64,000 nt of DNA from Streptomyces spirodelae (lineage in GTDB: Bacteria > Actinomycetota > Actinomycetes > Streptomycetales > Streptomycetaceae). Of this stretch, positions 7,535-16,353 are shown piece after piece. The stretch is from contig NZ_JAFFZN010000003.1 in the NCBI RefSeq assembly GCF_017676385.1, positions 186,001 to 250,000 on the forward strand, read 5' to 3'. The translations under genes were made by a program, and so were the position numbers. Position 1 is the stretch's first letter. Each line of letters begins with the position of its first letter. Under the pieces are notes generated by a model. That model had not been told where the DNA came from, did not search any database, and was given only the letters and a program-made list of their open reading frames with translations.

Positions 7535-8632
7535 ATGTACGGCAGCGCCAACGACGGCGCGCGGGCGGCACGCGCAGCGCGCACGGCGCGCGGGGTGCGT
7601 TCGGCGCGTACGGCGTGCGCCCGCACCCGGGCCCTCGCGGGGAGCGCGCTGGCAGGAGTCCTGCTGCTGGCCGGCTGCTCGTCGTCGAGCGGTGGCCCGG
7701 ACGACGGTGACACACAGCCGGGTCCCACGGTGCGGCAGCGCCCCAAGTCCGTGACCCCTTACTGGGTGGACCCGAAGAGCAACGCCGCCCGGCAGGCCAG
7801 GACCTACGCGGACGACGGCAAGTCCGCACAGGCCGCGCAGCTGAAGAAGATCGCAGCGCAGCCGGTGGCCGAGTGGATCGACGCGAAGGACCCGCGCGGC
7901 CACACGGCCCGTGTCACCGAGGCCGCGGCCGATGCGGGGCGCGAGGCGCTGCTCGTCCTCTACAACGTGCCGCACCGCGACTGCGGGCAGTACAGCAAGG
8001 GCGGCGCACAGGACGCGGCGGCGTACCGCGACTGGCTGGACGGCGTCGCCAAGGGCATCGGAGAGCGGAGCGCCACGGTGATCGTGGAGCCGGACGCGCT
8101 CGCCCACACGGTGTCCGGCGACTGCGCCTCGCCACGGCTGCGGAAGGAGCGCCTCCAGCTCCTCGACGCCGCTGTCACCAAGCTGAAGGAGCTGCCGCGG
8201 ACAAAGGTCTATCTGGACGCCGGGAACCCGGACTGGGTCCGCGACCCCGGCGCGCTGGTCGAGCCGCTCAACCGCTCCGGGATCGCCGAGGCCGACGGGT
8301 TCGCGCTGAACGTCTCCAACTTCCAGACCACCGCCTCGAACATCGCCTACGGCAAACGGCTGTCCTCAATGGTCGGCGGCAAGCACTTCGTCGTCGACAC
8401 CAGCCGCAACGGCAACGGGCCGCTGGAGAGCGACGCCGAGGAGAGCTGGTGCAACCCGCCTGGTCGGGCGCTGGGCGAGGCGCCCACCACCCGGACGGGG
8501 CACGAGGTGGTGGACGCCTTTCTGTGGGTCAAACGGCCCGGTGAGTCGGACGGCGAGTGCCGGGGTGGCCCCAAGGCCGGTGCCTGGTGGCCGTCCTACG
8601 CCCTGGAACTGACCCGAAACACTGAGACCTGA
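7535..8632 (+). CDS. cslZ: GH6 family glycoside hydrolase lipoprotein (CslZ)
   Basis: A 365-residue secreted lipoprotein. An Arg/Ala-rich N-terminus and hydrophobic core end in the lipobox LLAGC, with Cys48 lipidated. The GH6 domain (about 74-360) keeps the family residues: the proton donor region YNVPHRDCGQ (Asp149), VIVEPDAL (Asp187), DTSRNGNGP and the base region VKRPGESDGEC. GH6 enzymes cut beta-1,4-glucan. Lying tail-to-tail with glxA and cslA, it matches CslZ, the endoglucanase of the Streptomyces tip-glucan locus, thought to trim the polymer at the wall. Its membrane anchoring and tight locus fit an editing role rather than plant-cellulose degradation. Confidence 0.9.
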   Translation: MYGSANDGARAARAARTARGVRSARTACARTRALAGSALAGVLLLAGCSSSSGGPDDGDTQPGPTVRQRPKSVTPYWVDPKSNAARQARTYADDGKSAQAAQLKKIAAQPVAEWIDAKDPRGHTARVTEAAADAGREALLVLYNVPHRDCGQYSKGGAQDAAAYRDWLDGVAKGIGERSATVIVEPDALAHTVSGDCASPRLRKERLQLLDAAVTKLKELPRTKVYLDAGNPDWVRDPGALVEPLNRSGIAEADGFALNVSNFQTTASNIAYGKRLSSMVGGKHFVVDTSRNGNGPLESDAEESWCNPPGRALGEAPTTRTGHEVVDAFLWVKRPGESDGECRGGPKAGAWWPSYALELTRNTET

Positions 8633-8659
8633 TCCCGCGGCAGCCCCTACCAGGAACGG

Positions 8660-10681
8660 CTACTTCGGGTCGCCCCTGGTGACGGGGGCGTGGGCCGCGT
8701 CGGGGTCGACGCCGACGTGAACCCACTGGGCCTTCGAGGGCACACCGTCCCCGTCCACGCCGAAGACCATCCACCAGCCCGGTGTCACCAGGGAGGGATC
8801 GTCCGGAATGGTGGTGGTCACCGTTCCATCCGCCGACCGCTTCATCTTCAGAGCCACGGATGACTGCTCCACGTTCGTCACGTGTGTGAAGGAGCCGGGC
8901 CGCACCAGCCGCAGCCGCTTCAGGGAGGCGGCGTCCTTGCTCTTGAGGGAGAGCCGGGAGCCCGGCATCAGCTTCTCCGGGTTGCCGTCGGCAAGCCGCA
9001 ACTGCGGCTGGGGCTTCCCCTTGTGCAGGTACGGCGGGGTGTAGATCTCGATCCGCTGGTCGAACGTGCCCGGCTTGGTGTTCGCCTTGTCGGCGTAGAG
9101 CGAGTCCGAGCCGAAGGTCATCACGCGGCCGTCGGGCAGCAGCAGCCCACCGGAGTGGTAGTTGCGGCCGACCAGCGGCGCGGCGGCCTCGGTGAACTTG
9201 TTGCTCTTCGGGTGGTAGATGGCCGCCTTGAGTACGTTGCTGTCGCTCTTGCCCCGGTACCGGCCGGAGCCGTTGGTCGTCAGCACGGTGTCGTCCGGCA
9301 GGATGACGCTGCTGGGGTAGCGGACCTTGTCGTACAGCTTGGGACCGTCGTGGAAGCGGGGGGTGTCGGAGGACAGGTCCACGATGCGGGTCTTGTCCGT
9401 GGTCTTGTCGGACTCACCGACTCCGCCGCCGCCCTGCACGATGAACTTACGGGACTGGGTGGGCGGCAGCGGCACGGACATCGCCGTCTCCAGGACGTCC
9501 GGGTCGCTCATGCCGGGGATCTTGGTGAACTTGTTCGTCTCCAGGTTCCAGATGCCGGGGGTGCGGCCCTTGTCGGCGGGGCCGTAGCCGGCGGTGGTGC
9601 CGCTGTAGAAGACTCGGTTCTCACCGATCAGGTGCAGCCCCGGGTAGGTGGGGAAGAAGCGGGTCTCGGGCATGTAGTGCCACTTCTTCGTCTTCGGGTT
9701 GAAGATCTCGTTCTTCCCGGGCACGACCTGGCCGATGTCGTCCAGTCCCGAGACGGTCATCACCCTGCCGTCCTGGAGGGTGAGCTGAGTGGGGTACCAG
9801 CGTGCCTCGTGCATCGGGTCCACGGTGATGTAGCGCTCGGCCACGGGATCGAACTCGTAGGCGTCCTTGATGCCCTGGAAGTCCTTCTTGTCGAAGGACA
9901 TCTTCTGGGCGATGCCGTAGACGTTCTTCTTCCACGCGCCGGTCAGACCGGCGACCGTGTACTTGTCCTCGGTGCCCGTCTGGTACTTCCGGCCTTCCTC
10001 CGCCGCCTCGGCGTAGACCCGGGTGACGCTGTGGACGGTGTCGACCTTGCCGGTCTCCGGGTCCTTCACCTTCTTCGCGCGCGGCAGCAGGACGGTGTGC
10101 TGGGCGACGAACGTCTTGCCGCTCTTCCGCCCGGTGAAGCGGGTGCCCTTTTTGATCGTCTTCGGCCGGTCGGGGTTCTCGTTGTAGAGGAACATCAGCC
10201 CGCCGGCCTTCTTCACGTCACCCTTGAGCGTCTCGTAGCGCTGGGTGCCGCCCGCGACCAGCAGTTTCCCGTCGGGGAGCTGGTTGTGCCCCGAGCAGAA
10301 CAGGTCGTTGGGGGTGGGGATGTTCTTGAAGGTGTTCTTCACCGGGTCCCACAGCACCGTGCGGAAGCTCTTGGCCTTGAAGTTCTTGGCGTCGTTGCCC
10401 GAGCCCGCCACCAGCAGCACCTTGCCGGTGTGCAGCAGCGCCGCGTGGATCGTGTTGATCCGGTACTTCTCGGGAATCTCGACGATCTGCCAGTGACCCT
10501 TCGCCGCCTTGTACTCGGGCTGGTTGATCTCGTACTCGTGGTACTTCGCCGAGGCGAAGCCGTACAGCGCCGGGCCGTTGAACCCGGCGATGAGCAGGAC
10601 GACTGCCGTGGCGATGGCTATGCGCCGGGCCCGCCGCTTCCTGGCGCTCGCGGCGCGGCGGCGGCTCCGTCGGGATGTCAT
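8660..10681 (-). CDS. glxA: GlxA, galactose-oxidase-like mononuclear copper radical oxidase
   Basis: A 673-residue protein. An Arg-rich N-terminus and one membrane helix (IAIATAVVLLIAGFNG) are followed by a seven-bladed Kelch/beta-propeller copper oxidase. Cys129 (NDLFCSGHNQLPDG) and Tyr296 (ARWYPTQLTLQDGR) are in the right places for the thioether cross-link. The copper ligands are Tyr-His in RNYHSGGLLLPDG and the late His in FTHVTNVEQ. GlxA is known in Streptomyces to act with CslA in making the hyphal-tip glucan needed for pellet formation and aerial growth. The cslA stop overlaps its ATG (ATGA at 10678-10681), so the two are translationally coupled. Confidence 0.95.
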   Translation of the reverse strand: MTSRRSRRRAASARKRRARRIAIATAVVLLIAGFNGPALYGFASAKYHEYEINQPEYKAAKGHWQIVEIPEKYRINTIHAALLHTGKVLLVAGSGNDAKNFKAKSFRTVLWDPVKNTFKNIPTPNDLFCSGHNQLPDGKLLVAGGTQRYETLKGDVKKAGGLMFLYNENPDRPKTIKKGTRFTGRKSGKTFVAQHTVLLPRAKKVKDPETGKVDTVHSVTRVYAEAAEEGRKYQTGTEDKYTVAGLTGAWKKNVYGIAQKMSFDKKDFQGIKDAYEFDPVAERYITVDPMHEARWYPTQLTLQDGRVMTVSGLDDIGQVVPGKNEIFNPKTKKWHYMPETRFFPTYPGLHLIGENRVFYSGTTAGYGPADKGRTPGIWNLETNKFTKIPGMSDPDVLETAMSVPLPPTQSRKFIVQGGGGVGESDKTTDKTRIVDLSSDTPRFHDGPKLYDKVRYPSSVILPDDTVLTTNGSGRYRGKSDSNVLKAAIYHPKSNKFTEAAAPLVGRNYHSGGLLLPDGRVMTFGSDSLYADKANTKPGTFDQRIEIYTPPYLHKGKPQPQLRLADGNPEKLMPGSRLSLKSKDAASLKRLRLVRPGSFTHVTNVEQSSVALKMKRSADGTVTTTIPDDPSLVTPGWWMVFGVDGDGVPSKAQWVHVGVDPDAAHAPVTRGDPK

Positions 10682-12714
10682 CTCTCGTGCCCCCCAAGCG
10701 CGGTGTGCAGGTGCTGGTCGTACAGAAGTGCGGACGGGGGCGGGGACGGGGATGCGGACTGGGACGGGGGCGCGGGTTCCGGCGCGGCGGCGGAGGGAGC
10801 GGAGGCGGACGCGGCCCTCCTCCGGCGCGCCCTGCGCGCCTTGCGGCGCCGCTGCTCGGCGCGCACGGTGGTCCGCCAGCCGACGATCGGCGCAGCCGTG
10901 ATCAGCAGGGCGAGCGCGGCCCAGGTGAGCATCGCCGGATGGTCGTGGCCCAGAAAGAGGGAGCCGACGAGCGAGCCGCCGAAGACCGCGATGAAGAACA
11001 GGTGCACCCGGAAGGTGCCGAAGAGCGTGTCGGGGCTGGCCGAGTCGCCCTTGGGGGTGACGACGAACTTGCTCTTGCGGCGCAGCACCGTGTCGAAGAG
11101 GGAGCGCGCGTAGATCGGCGCCGACAGGGCGGACATCAGCATCCCCGCCAGCCCGCCGGAGCCCTCCGGCTCGTGCGGGGATACGTTGTGCCGCCGGTTC
11201 CAGATGTACAGCCCGATCTGGAGCGCGGTGGCGTTGCCGTACAGCGCCATCCAGATGGTGGGGTCGATCTGCACACCGGAGGCGCCCATGCCGAGGAAGA
11301 GGGCGCAGGAGAGCGCGGCGAGGATCCAGTTGAGCGCCGAAGCCGGGTAGAAGAGCATCAGCAGCGTGTAGTTGAACAGCTTGCCCGCCGGCATGGAGCC
11401 CAGGCCGCGCCAGTACTGCTTCAGGATCGTCTCGTAGGTGCCCCGGGACCAGCGCAGCTGCTGGGTGAAGAAGTCCGTCCAGGCATTGGGGCCCTCGCCG
11501 ACGGCGAGCACGTCGGGCGTGTAGACGGAGCGCCACTTGTTGCCGGTGGCCGGGTTGCGGTGGCGGTGCATCTCGAAGCCGGTGGCCATGTCCTCCGTGA
11601 TGGAGTCGTACAGGCCGCCGATGGACTTCAGCGCCGTGACGCGCACGGCGTTGCTGGTGCCGACGAACATCGGTGCGTCGTAGGCGTTGCCGGCGCGCTG
11701 GATGAGGGCGTGGAAGAGGAACTGCTGGCTCTCGGCGGCCTTGGTGACGAAGTTGTCGTAGTTGCCGTAGACCTGCGGGCCGATGACGAAGCCCACGTCC
11801 GGGTCGCGGAAGTAACCGAGCATCCGCTCCAGGTAGTTGGGCAGCGGTACGTGGTCGGTGTCGACCCCGGCGAAGAAGTCGTAGTCGTCGCCGTGCGCGT
11901 CCAGCCAGGCGTTGTAGTTGCCGTGCTTGGTCTTCGCCCGGAAGGCGCCCTTGGCGGTGTTCCAGCCGGCGACTCCCTTACGGGAGAAGTGGTGCACCCC
12001 CAGGCGCCGGCAGACCTCCTTGACCTCGGGGTCGTCGCCCTCGTCGAGCAGCCATACGTGCATGGTGCCGCGGTGCCGCACCCGTACGGCTGCCTCCAGG
12101 GTCCTGGTGACCATCTCGATCGGCTCCTTGCCGGGCACGAACGAGGTGAGGAAGGCGACGCGGGTGCCGGCCTCGGGCACCACGGGCACCGGGTCACGGG
12201 CCACCAGCGTGGCGTGCGCGTTGGACAGGACGTTGAGGGTGCGGAAGAGTTCGATCAGGCCGATCGACACGAGCATGACGACGTCCAGCTTGAGTACGAG
12301 GTCGGAGACCTCGCCTGCGTCGCGGCGCGTCCAGTGGTCGGGCTGCATCAGCCAGATCAGCAGTCCGGCGGAGAGCAGCGGGGCCAGACAGAGCAGGAAA
12401 CCGGCGCGGAACCGGTGCGGCTCGTCGGCCAGCAGGCTGCGGTACCGCACCCGGTAGGGCTTGCCGGGTTCCGGCCGGGTGAGCGGGCCGGCCAGTCGGC
12501 TGTAGTGCTCGTAGTCGTAGCGGGGTGCCGCACGTTCCCAGGGGTGCTGGGAGGGTCTGCGGGAGCGGGTGCGGTGCGGGGCGAGTAAACGCTGCGAGGG
12601 TCGGCCGCCGTCGGATATCGGCGGCCTGGGTATGCGCAGCTGTGCTGTCCGCGTCGGGTCGTCCTGGTCGTCGGGCCCCTGCGGCTGCGGGCCGCTCATG
12701 CGCGGCGTGGTCAT
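10678..12714 (-). CDS. cslA: CslA, cellulose-synthase-like glycosyltransferase
   Basis: A 678-residue family 2 glycosyltransferase. The ATG at 12714 follows ggggga at a good distance; a GTG at 12732 is less likely. Two membrane helices precede the catalytic domain, which has the processive GT2 motifs: the first Asp in VWLLDEGDD, the DxD in FFAGVDTDHVPLPN, the TED of ITEDMATGF and QQLRWSRG (Q/RxxRW). Several membrane helices follow. CslA makes a beta-linked glucan exported at hyphal tips, anchoring chaplin fibrils and supporting attachment. There is no PilZ domain, so c-di-GMP control would have to be indirect. Overlaps glxA by 4 bases. Confidence 0.95.
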   Translation of the reverse strand: MTTPRMSGPQPQGPDDQDDPTRTAQLRIPRPPISDGGRPSQRLLAPHRTRSRRPSQHPWERAAPRYDYEHYSRLAGPLTRPEPGKPYRVRYRSLLADEPHRFRAGFLLCLAPLLSAGLLIWLMQPDHWTRRDAGEVSDLVLKLDVVMLVSIGLIELFRTLNVLSNAHATLVARDPVPVVPEAGTRVAFLTSFVPGKEPIEMVTRTLEAAVRVRHRGTMHVWLLDEGDDPEVKEVCRRLGVHHFSRKGVAGWNTAKGAFRAKTKHGNYNAWLDAHGDDYDFFAGVDTDHVPLPNYLERMLGYFRDPDVGFVIGPQVYGNYDNFVTKAAESQQFLFHALIQRAGNAYDAPMFVGTSNAVRVTALKSIGGLYDSITEDMATGFEMHRHRNPATGNKWRSVYTPDVLAVGEGPNAWTDFFTQQLRWSRGTYETILKQYWRGLGSMPAGKLFNYTLLMLFYPASALNWILAALSCALFLGMGASGVQIDPTIWMALYGNATALQIGLYIWNRRHNVSPHEPEGSGGLAGMLMSALSAPIYARSLFDTVLRRKSKFVVTPKGDSASPDTLFGTFRVHLFFIAVFGGSLVGSLFLGHDHPAMLTWAALALLITAAPIVGWRTTVRAEQRRRKARRARRRRAASASAPSAAAPEPAPPSQSASPSPPPSALLYDQHLHTALGGHER

Positions 12715-12903
12715 GCTTCTGTCCCCCCGCACGCTCGTATCCGGCGTGCTCTCGTGCCGAACCCGCGCCTTGTCTGCCCCCGCTCAGGGCGCGGTGTATC
12801 CGGTCTCCGTGTCCCGTGTCCCCGCAGCACGGTACGGACCGATCGGTAACCGCACGTCAGGTTCTACAACTTGACACATGAACGCAAGTGCGGAAGGGGC
12901 GGT

Positions 12904-13686
12904 TTAACGCCGTTGGGGCGTTATGGAAGCGGCAGATGTGATGGAGGAGTCATCAAACTGTGGCTGCCGCGTGGCGGCGTCCGAGGTGCTCGAACGGAGC
13001 CGTTCCCGGATGTTGCCGAAGTGGGCGCGGACGGCCTCTTCCGCGCGCGGCATGTCACCGTCCCGGACGGCGTCCAGGATCGCGGCGTGCTGCTGCCAGG
13101 TCATCCTCGGGTCGGGGCGCAGTTCGGCCAGATCCGTGCGCACCCGGTGGAAGGCGTCCCAGAAGGCGTCCAGCACCTCGCTCAGCAGCGAGTTGCCCAG
13201 CCCGGCGTAGAGCGCCGAGTGGAAGGCCCGGTCGGTCTCGGCCCGAACCTGCCCGTCCTCGGCCTCCTGCCGCATGCGGTCGACCAGCCGCTCCAGCTGA
13301 GCCAACTGCTCGGCTCCGGCGCCCCGTCCGCCGCGTTCGGCGGCCAGCCGCGCCATCAGCCCCGTCTCCACCGCCTCGCGCAGCTCCAGCAGTTGCAGCA
13401 GGCTGTCCTCTCCCCGGTAGTGCCCGGCGACCGTACGGAAGGACAGGCCCTCGGTCATGGGAGCCATGGACATCGCGCCCACATAGGTGCCGAAGCCGTG
13501 TCTGATCTCCACGATCCCCATGGCCTGGAGCGCCTTGAGCGCCTCGCGGACGGAGTTGCGGCTGACCTCGAGCCGCTCCATCAGCTCCGTCTCGGTGGGC
13601 ATCGGGGCGCCGGGCGGCAGCCGCTCCTCGATGATCAGCCTCTTGATCCGCTCCTGGATCTCCCCGAGCCTTCCCCGGCTGCGCAC
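12904..13686 (-). CDS. FadR/GntR family transcriptional regulator
   Basis: A 260-residue regulator from GTG 13686 (aaggagg 8 bases upstream). The winged helix-turn-helix lies at about 5-70 (MPTETELMERLEVSRNSVRE is the recognition region), then the all-helical FCD domain (about 95-235). FCD metal/effector residues are present as Asp and His in DRAFHSALY and His in QQHAAILDAV and AHFGNI. FCD regulators usually sense carboxylic acids. It lies 190 bp upstream of cslA on the same strand, but its target may be elsewhere; control of cslA is only a possibility. The 30-residue tail is Ser/Thr-rich. Confidence 0.88.
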   Translation of the reverse strand: MRSRGRLGEIQERIKRLIIEERLPPGAPMPTETELMERLEVSRNSVREALKALQAMGIVEIRHGFGTYVGAMSMAPMTEGLSFRTVAGHYRGEDSLLQLLELREAVETGLMARLAAERGGRGAGAEQLAQLERLVDRMRQEAEDGQVRAETDRAFHSALYAGLGNSLLSEVLDAFWDAFHRVRTDLAELRPDPRMTWQQHAAILDAVRDGDMPRAEEAVRAHFGNIRERLRSSTSDAATRQPQFDDSSITSAASITPQRR

Positions 13687-13756
13687 CCTGTGCCTCCTTC
13701 ACCCGGGCCTGCCCCCGGGCCCCGTCCCCGGGCCCGCACCGCCCTTCGGCGCCAGC

Positions 13757-14884
13757 CTACGCGGGCCCCTCCGGGTGGGGTGCGGCGAAGGTGACCGGGT
13801 GCGGTCCAGGGCGGCCGTCGGTGGCGAAGGCCAGCAGCCGCTCGCCCTCCTCCGCCAGCGCCTGTTCCGTCTCGTCGTCGAGCCGCCCGAAGGGGGTGAG
13901 CGTGAGGGTCGCGGCCCGGCGGCTGGTGTCCGCCTTCCAGGTGCCGCGGACCCGGCCGTCCACCAGGAAGGTGCCGGGCACCTGGCCGTTCTTGGTCGCC
14001 AGGGCGCGGCGTACCGGCTCGTCCAGGAGGCGGGTGCGGTCGGCGTGGGAGAGGATGATGTTGTCGTACTCGGCCAGGAAGCGCACCGGCAGCGGGAGTT
14101 CGGGTCCGGGCCGGGGCGCGTCGGGCAGGTCGAACAGCTCGCGGCCCGTCTCGTCGGCGAAGATCCGCAACTGGGGGCGCAGCCGCTCCAGCACCTCGCC
14201 GAGCCGGGTCAGCCCCGACCAGACCTGCGCGTCCCGTACGGAGGCGGGGCCGAAGGCGCCGAGATAGCGCAGCACCATCGTCTCCACACCCGGTTCGGCC
14301 GCCAGTGGCCGGCCCAGCCACCGTTCGACGGTGTCCACCACCGGCTGCCCCGAGCGCCCCCACAGCCCGCGCGGCGGCAGTTGCACCAGTGGCAGCAGAT
14401 AGCGAGCCGTCATCGCCAGCGCGCGGGCCTCCACCCCCGGCCACCGCTCCTGGAGGCGGACGCCGAGTTCGCTGCCGGTCAACGGCTGCTCGGCGAGCAG
14501 TTCGCGGGCTGCCTCGGCCACCTGCCCGGGGTCCTCGCCGCCCAATTGTTTGACGAGGTTGGTACGTACCGCGGCATCGTGCAGCGGCTGGGTGAGGGCG
14601 CGCAACTGGAGCGCGTCGCGGTCGCTGACCAGGTGGACGGTGCCGCGCATCACGCTGAGCCGCACCAGTTCGCGGCTCTCCAGCAGCAGCGAGAGCTCCT
14701 GCGGGTCGAAGCCGTCCAGCCTGCTCCACAGCGCGAAGTAGGGCGGCTTGGGCGCCTGTGCCTGGATGCCGACCAGGTGCTCGACCGCCTCCCGCACCGG
14801 CATCTTGGCGCGTTCGGCGAGAAGTTGGCGTGCGAGCAGGGCGCGGCCCAGGGCCGGACGGGTCAGGAGTTCGGGCATGGCCAT
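13757..14884 (-). CDS. Winged helix DNA-binding domain protein (HTH_42 family)
   Basis: About 375 residues from ATG 14884 (or 14878); the open frame continues upstream without a ribosome site. The N-terminus MAMPELLTRPALGRALLARQ and the segment HLVGIQAQAPKPPYFALWSR are typical of the HTH_42 (YcaQ-related) family, in which tandem winged helices bind DNA. Some relatives are DNA glycosylases for cross-links or alkylated bases. I did not find the QxQ catalytic motif of YcaQ, where the glutamines are separated by one residue, in exactly that setting except QAQ at about residue 41, which fits. Function therefore leans to DNA repair, not proven. Confidence 0.8.
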   Translation of the reverse strand: MAMPELLTRPALGRALLARQLLAERAKMPVREAVEHLVGIQAQAPKPPYFALWSRLDGFDPQELSLLLESRELVRLSVMRGTVHLVSDRDALQLRALTQPLHDAAVRTNLVKQLGGEDPGQVAEAARELLAEQPLTGSELGVRLQERWPGVEARALAMTARYLLPLVQLPPRGLWGRSGQPVVDTVERWLGRPLAAEPGVETMVLRYLGAFGPASVRDAQVWSGLTRLGEVLERLRPQLRIFADETGRELFDLPDAPRPGPELPLPVRFLAEYDNIILSHADRTRLLDEPVRRALATKNGQVPGTFLVDGRVRGTWKADTSRRAATLTLTPFGRLDDETEQALAEEGERLLAFATDGRPGPHPVTFAAPHPEGPA

Positions 14885-15026
14885 GAGTCTGGCCGATGGC
14901 GCCCTTCCGCGCCATGCGACGCCGCGGTACGGCGCGCCCGGAACCCCAACGGCGGGGGATGAAGCGGCTGATGCGGTATGGATGGAGGCTCTTGCTCCCA
15001 AAGGGATCGATAAGGGAATGCATTCC

Positions 15027-16046
15027 ATGTCGTCCATGCACCACGCAACCCCCGGCGCCGGCGGCCGCGGCGCGCTCACGCCCGGCACTCTCGCGCTCGT
15101 CGTGGGGGTGCTCGCCGTCCAGCTGGGCTTTCTGCTCTCCTACATCGGCTCCTTCCACCACCCCCGGCCACAGGGCATCCCGGTCGCCGTCGTCGCGCCC
15201 CAGAAGGCCGCCGACCGGCTCGACCGGCTGCCCGGGGACCCGCTGTCGGTCACCGTCGTCGACGACGAGCGGGCGGCCCGCGAACGCGTCCGGAAGCGCG
15301 AGGCGGAGGGCGCCTATCTGATGGACCCGAGCGGCGCCCGTGACACCCTGCTGGTCGCCTCCGGCGCGGGCGGCCCGCAGGCCCAAGCGCTGCGCAGGGT
15401 CGGCGAGCGGGTGGCCGCCGAGCAGGACAGGCGGCTGAAGATGGTCGACATCGCGCCGGCGGGCGAGCAGGACTACGAGAGTCTGACCCCCTTCTACCTC
15501 ATCGTCGGCTGGCTCGTGGGCGGCTATCTGCTGGCGTCGCTGATGGGGGTGCTGGCCGGGACCCGCCCGGCCCGTCCGGAGCTGGGCGCGCTGCGGCTGG
15601 CGGGCGCGGCGGCGTACGCCGTCCTCTCGGGGCTCGGCGGAGCGATCATCGTGGACCCGGTGCTGCACGCGCTGCCCGGGCACTTCGTGGCGCTGTGGTG
15701 GGTCGGCGCGCTGCTGGTCTTCGGCACCGCGGCGTGCACGCTGGCGCTGGAGGCGTTCCTGGGGATCGTGGGTATCGGGGTGGCGGTGCTGATCTTCGTG
15801 GTGCTGGGCAACCCCAGCGCGGGCGGCGCCTTCCAGGAGCACCTGATCCCCTCGTTCTGGCGGGCCATCGGCGACTGGATTCCCACGGGCGCCGGGACCA
15901 CTGCCGTACGCAACATCGTCTATTTCTCCGGCAACGCGCTCGGCACTCCGCTGCTGGTGCTCGGCGGCTGGGCGCTGGCGGGCGCCGTACTGCTGCTGGC
16001 GGGCTCGCTGCGGCGCAGGGAACCCGGCCTGACGCTCCCGCTGTGA
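15027..16046 (+). CDS. DUF3533/ABC-2-like integral membrane protein
   Basis: About 339 residues from ATG 15027, which has aaggga 9 bases upstream; ATG 15018 touches that site. One N-terminal helix (LALVVGVLAVQLGFLLSYIG) is followed by a roughly 110-residue extracytoplasmic domain and five more helices, the layout of YhgE/Pip and ABC-2-type permease subunits. No ATPase partner is adjacent. Such proteins are linked to export or envelope integrity, but no substrate can be named. The start faces the winged-helix gene (14884, minus) across 140 bases. The stop codon lies in the first unit of a tandem repeat. Confidence 0.75.
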   Translation: MSSMHHATPGAGGRGALTPGTLALVVGVLAVQLGFLLSYIGSFHHPRPQGIPVAVVAPQKAADRLDRLPGDPLSVTVVDDERAARERVRKREAEGAYLMDPSGARDTLLVASGAGGPQAQALRRVGERVAAEQDRRLKMVDIAPAGEQDYESLTPFYLIVGWLVGGYLLASLMGVLAGTRPARPELGALRLAGAAAYAVLSGLGGAIIVDPVLHALPGHFVALWWVGALLVFGTAACTLALEAFLGIVGIGVAVLIFVVLGNPSAGGAFQEHLIPSFWRAIGDWIPTGAGTTAVRNIVYFSGNALGTPLLVLGGWALAGAVLLLAGSLRRREPGLTLPL

Positions 16047-16108
16047 GACGGGCGCTGTGAGACGGGCGCTGTGAGACGGGCGCTGTGAGACGGACGTTGT
16101 GAGACAGG
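16039..16108 (+). repeat. Five tandem 14-bp repeats overlapping a stop codon
   Basis: Five consecutive 14-bp units (cgctgtgagacggg) run from 16039 to 16108. Units 1-3 are identical, unit 4 differs at one base and unit 5 at two. The first unit contains the last Leu codon and TGA stop of the membrane-protein gene, so every unit carries a TGA in register. It lies 100 bp before tRNA-Lys. Likely an expansion of the gene end; a protein-binding array is possible. Confidence 0.85.
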
Positions 16109-16207
16109 TCACAGCGGGGCACGCCGTGCGCGGGGCCGCCGGCGGTGGTCACCAGCACCCTCTCGGAGGGGGTAGTATTTCTTCTCGTCAGCCGGAAACG
16201 GCGACGG

Positions 16208-16281
16208 GCGCCGCTAGCTCAGTTGGTTAGAGCAGCTGACTCTTAATCAGCGGGTCCGGGGTTCGAGTCCCTGGCGGCGTA
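16208..16281 (+). tRNA. tRNA-Lys (anticodon CUU)
   Basis: A full cloverleaf: acceptor GCGCCGC with GCGGCGU, D-stem GCTC/GAGC, anticodon stem GCTGA/TCAGC with loop CTCTTAA (anticodon CTT, Lys), T-stem CGGGG/CCCTG with TTCGAGT. CCA is not encoded. The first acceptor pair is a G1-U72 wobble, unlike the otherwise identical copy at 32762-32835. A terminator follows at 16287. Confidence 0.97.
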
Positions 16282-16286
16282 CAGAT

Positions 16287-16323
16287 GACAGTGGCCTCCT
16301 TGGTTCCCAAGGGGGCCACTGTC
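16287..16323 (+). terminator. Terminator after tRNA-Lys
   Basis: gacagtggcc (16287-16296) pairs with ggccactgtc (16314-16323) over 10 bp, and the loop itself can pair (ccttgg/ccaagg). It begins 5 bases after the tRNA, as expected for its transcription stop, and may also serve the convergent IclR gene. Confidence 0.8.
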
Positions 16324-16353
16324 GTATGCGCCCGCCGCGAGCACGCGAGGGCC

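Noticed and set aside
8882..11113. 743-residue plus-strand frame opposite glxA
   Set aside because: A third-position GC shadow of glxA; no domain or ribosome site.
13635..16112. 825-residue minus-strand frame
   Set aside because: Low-complexity shadow spanning two real genes and the tandem repeat.
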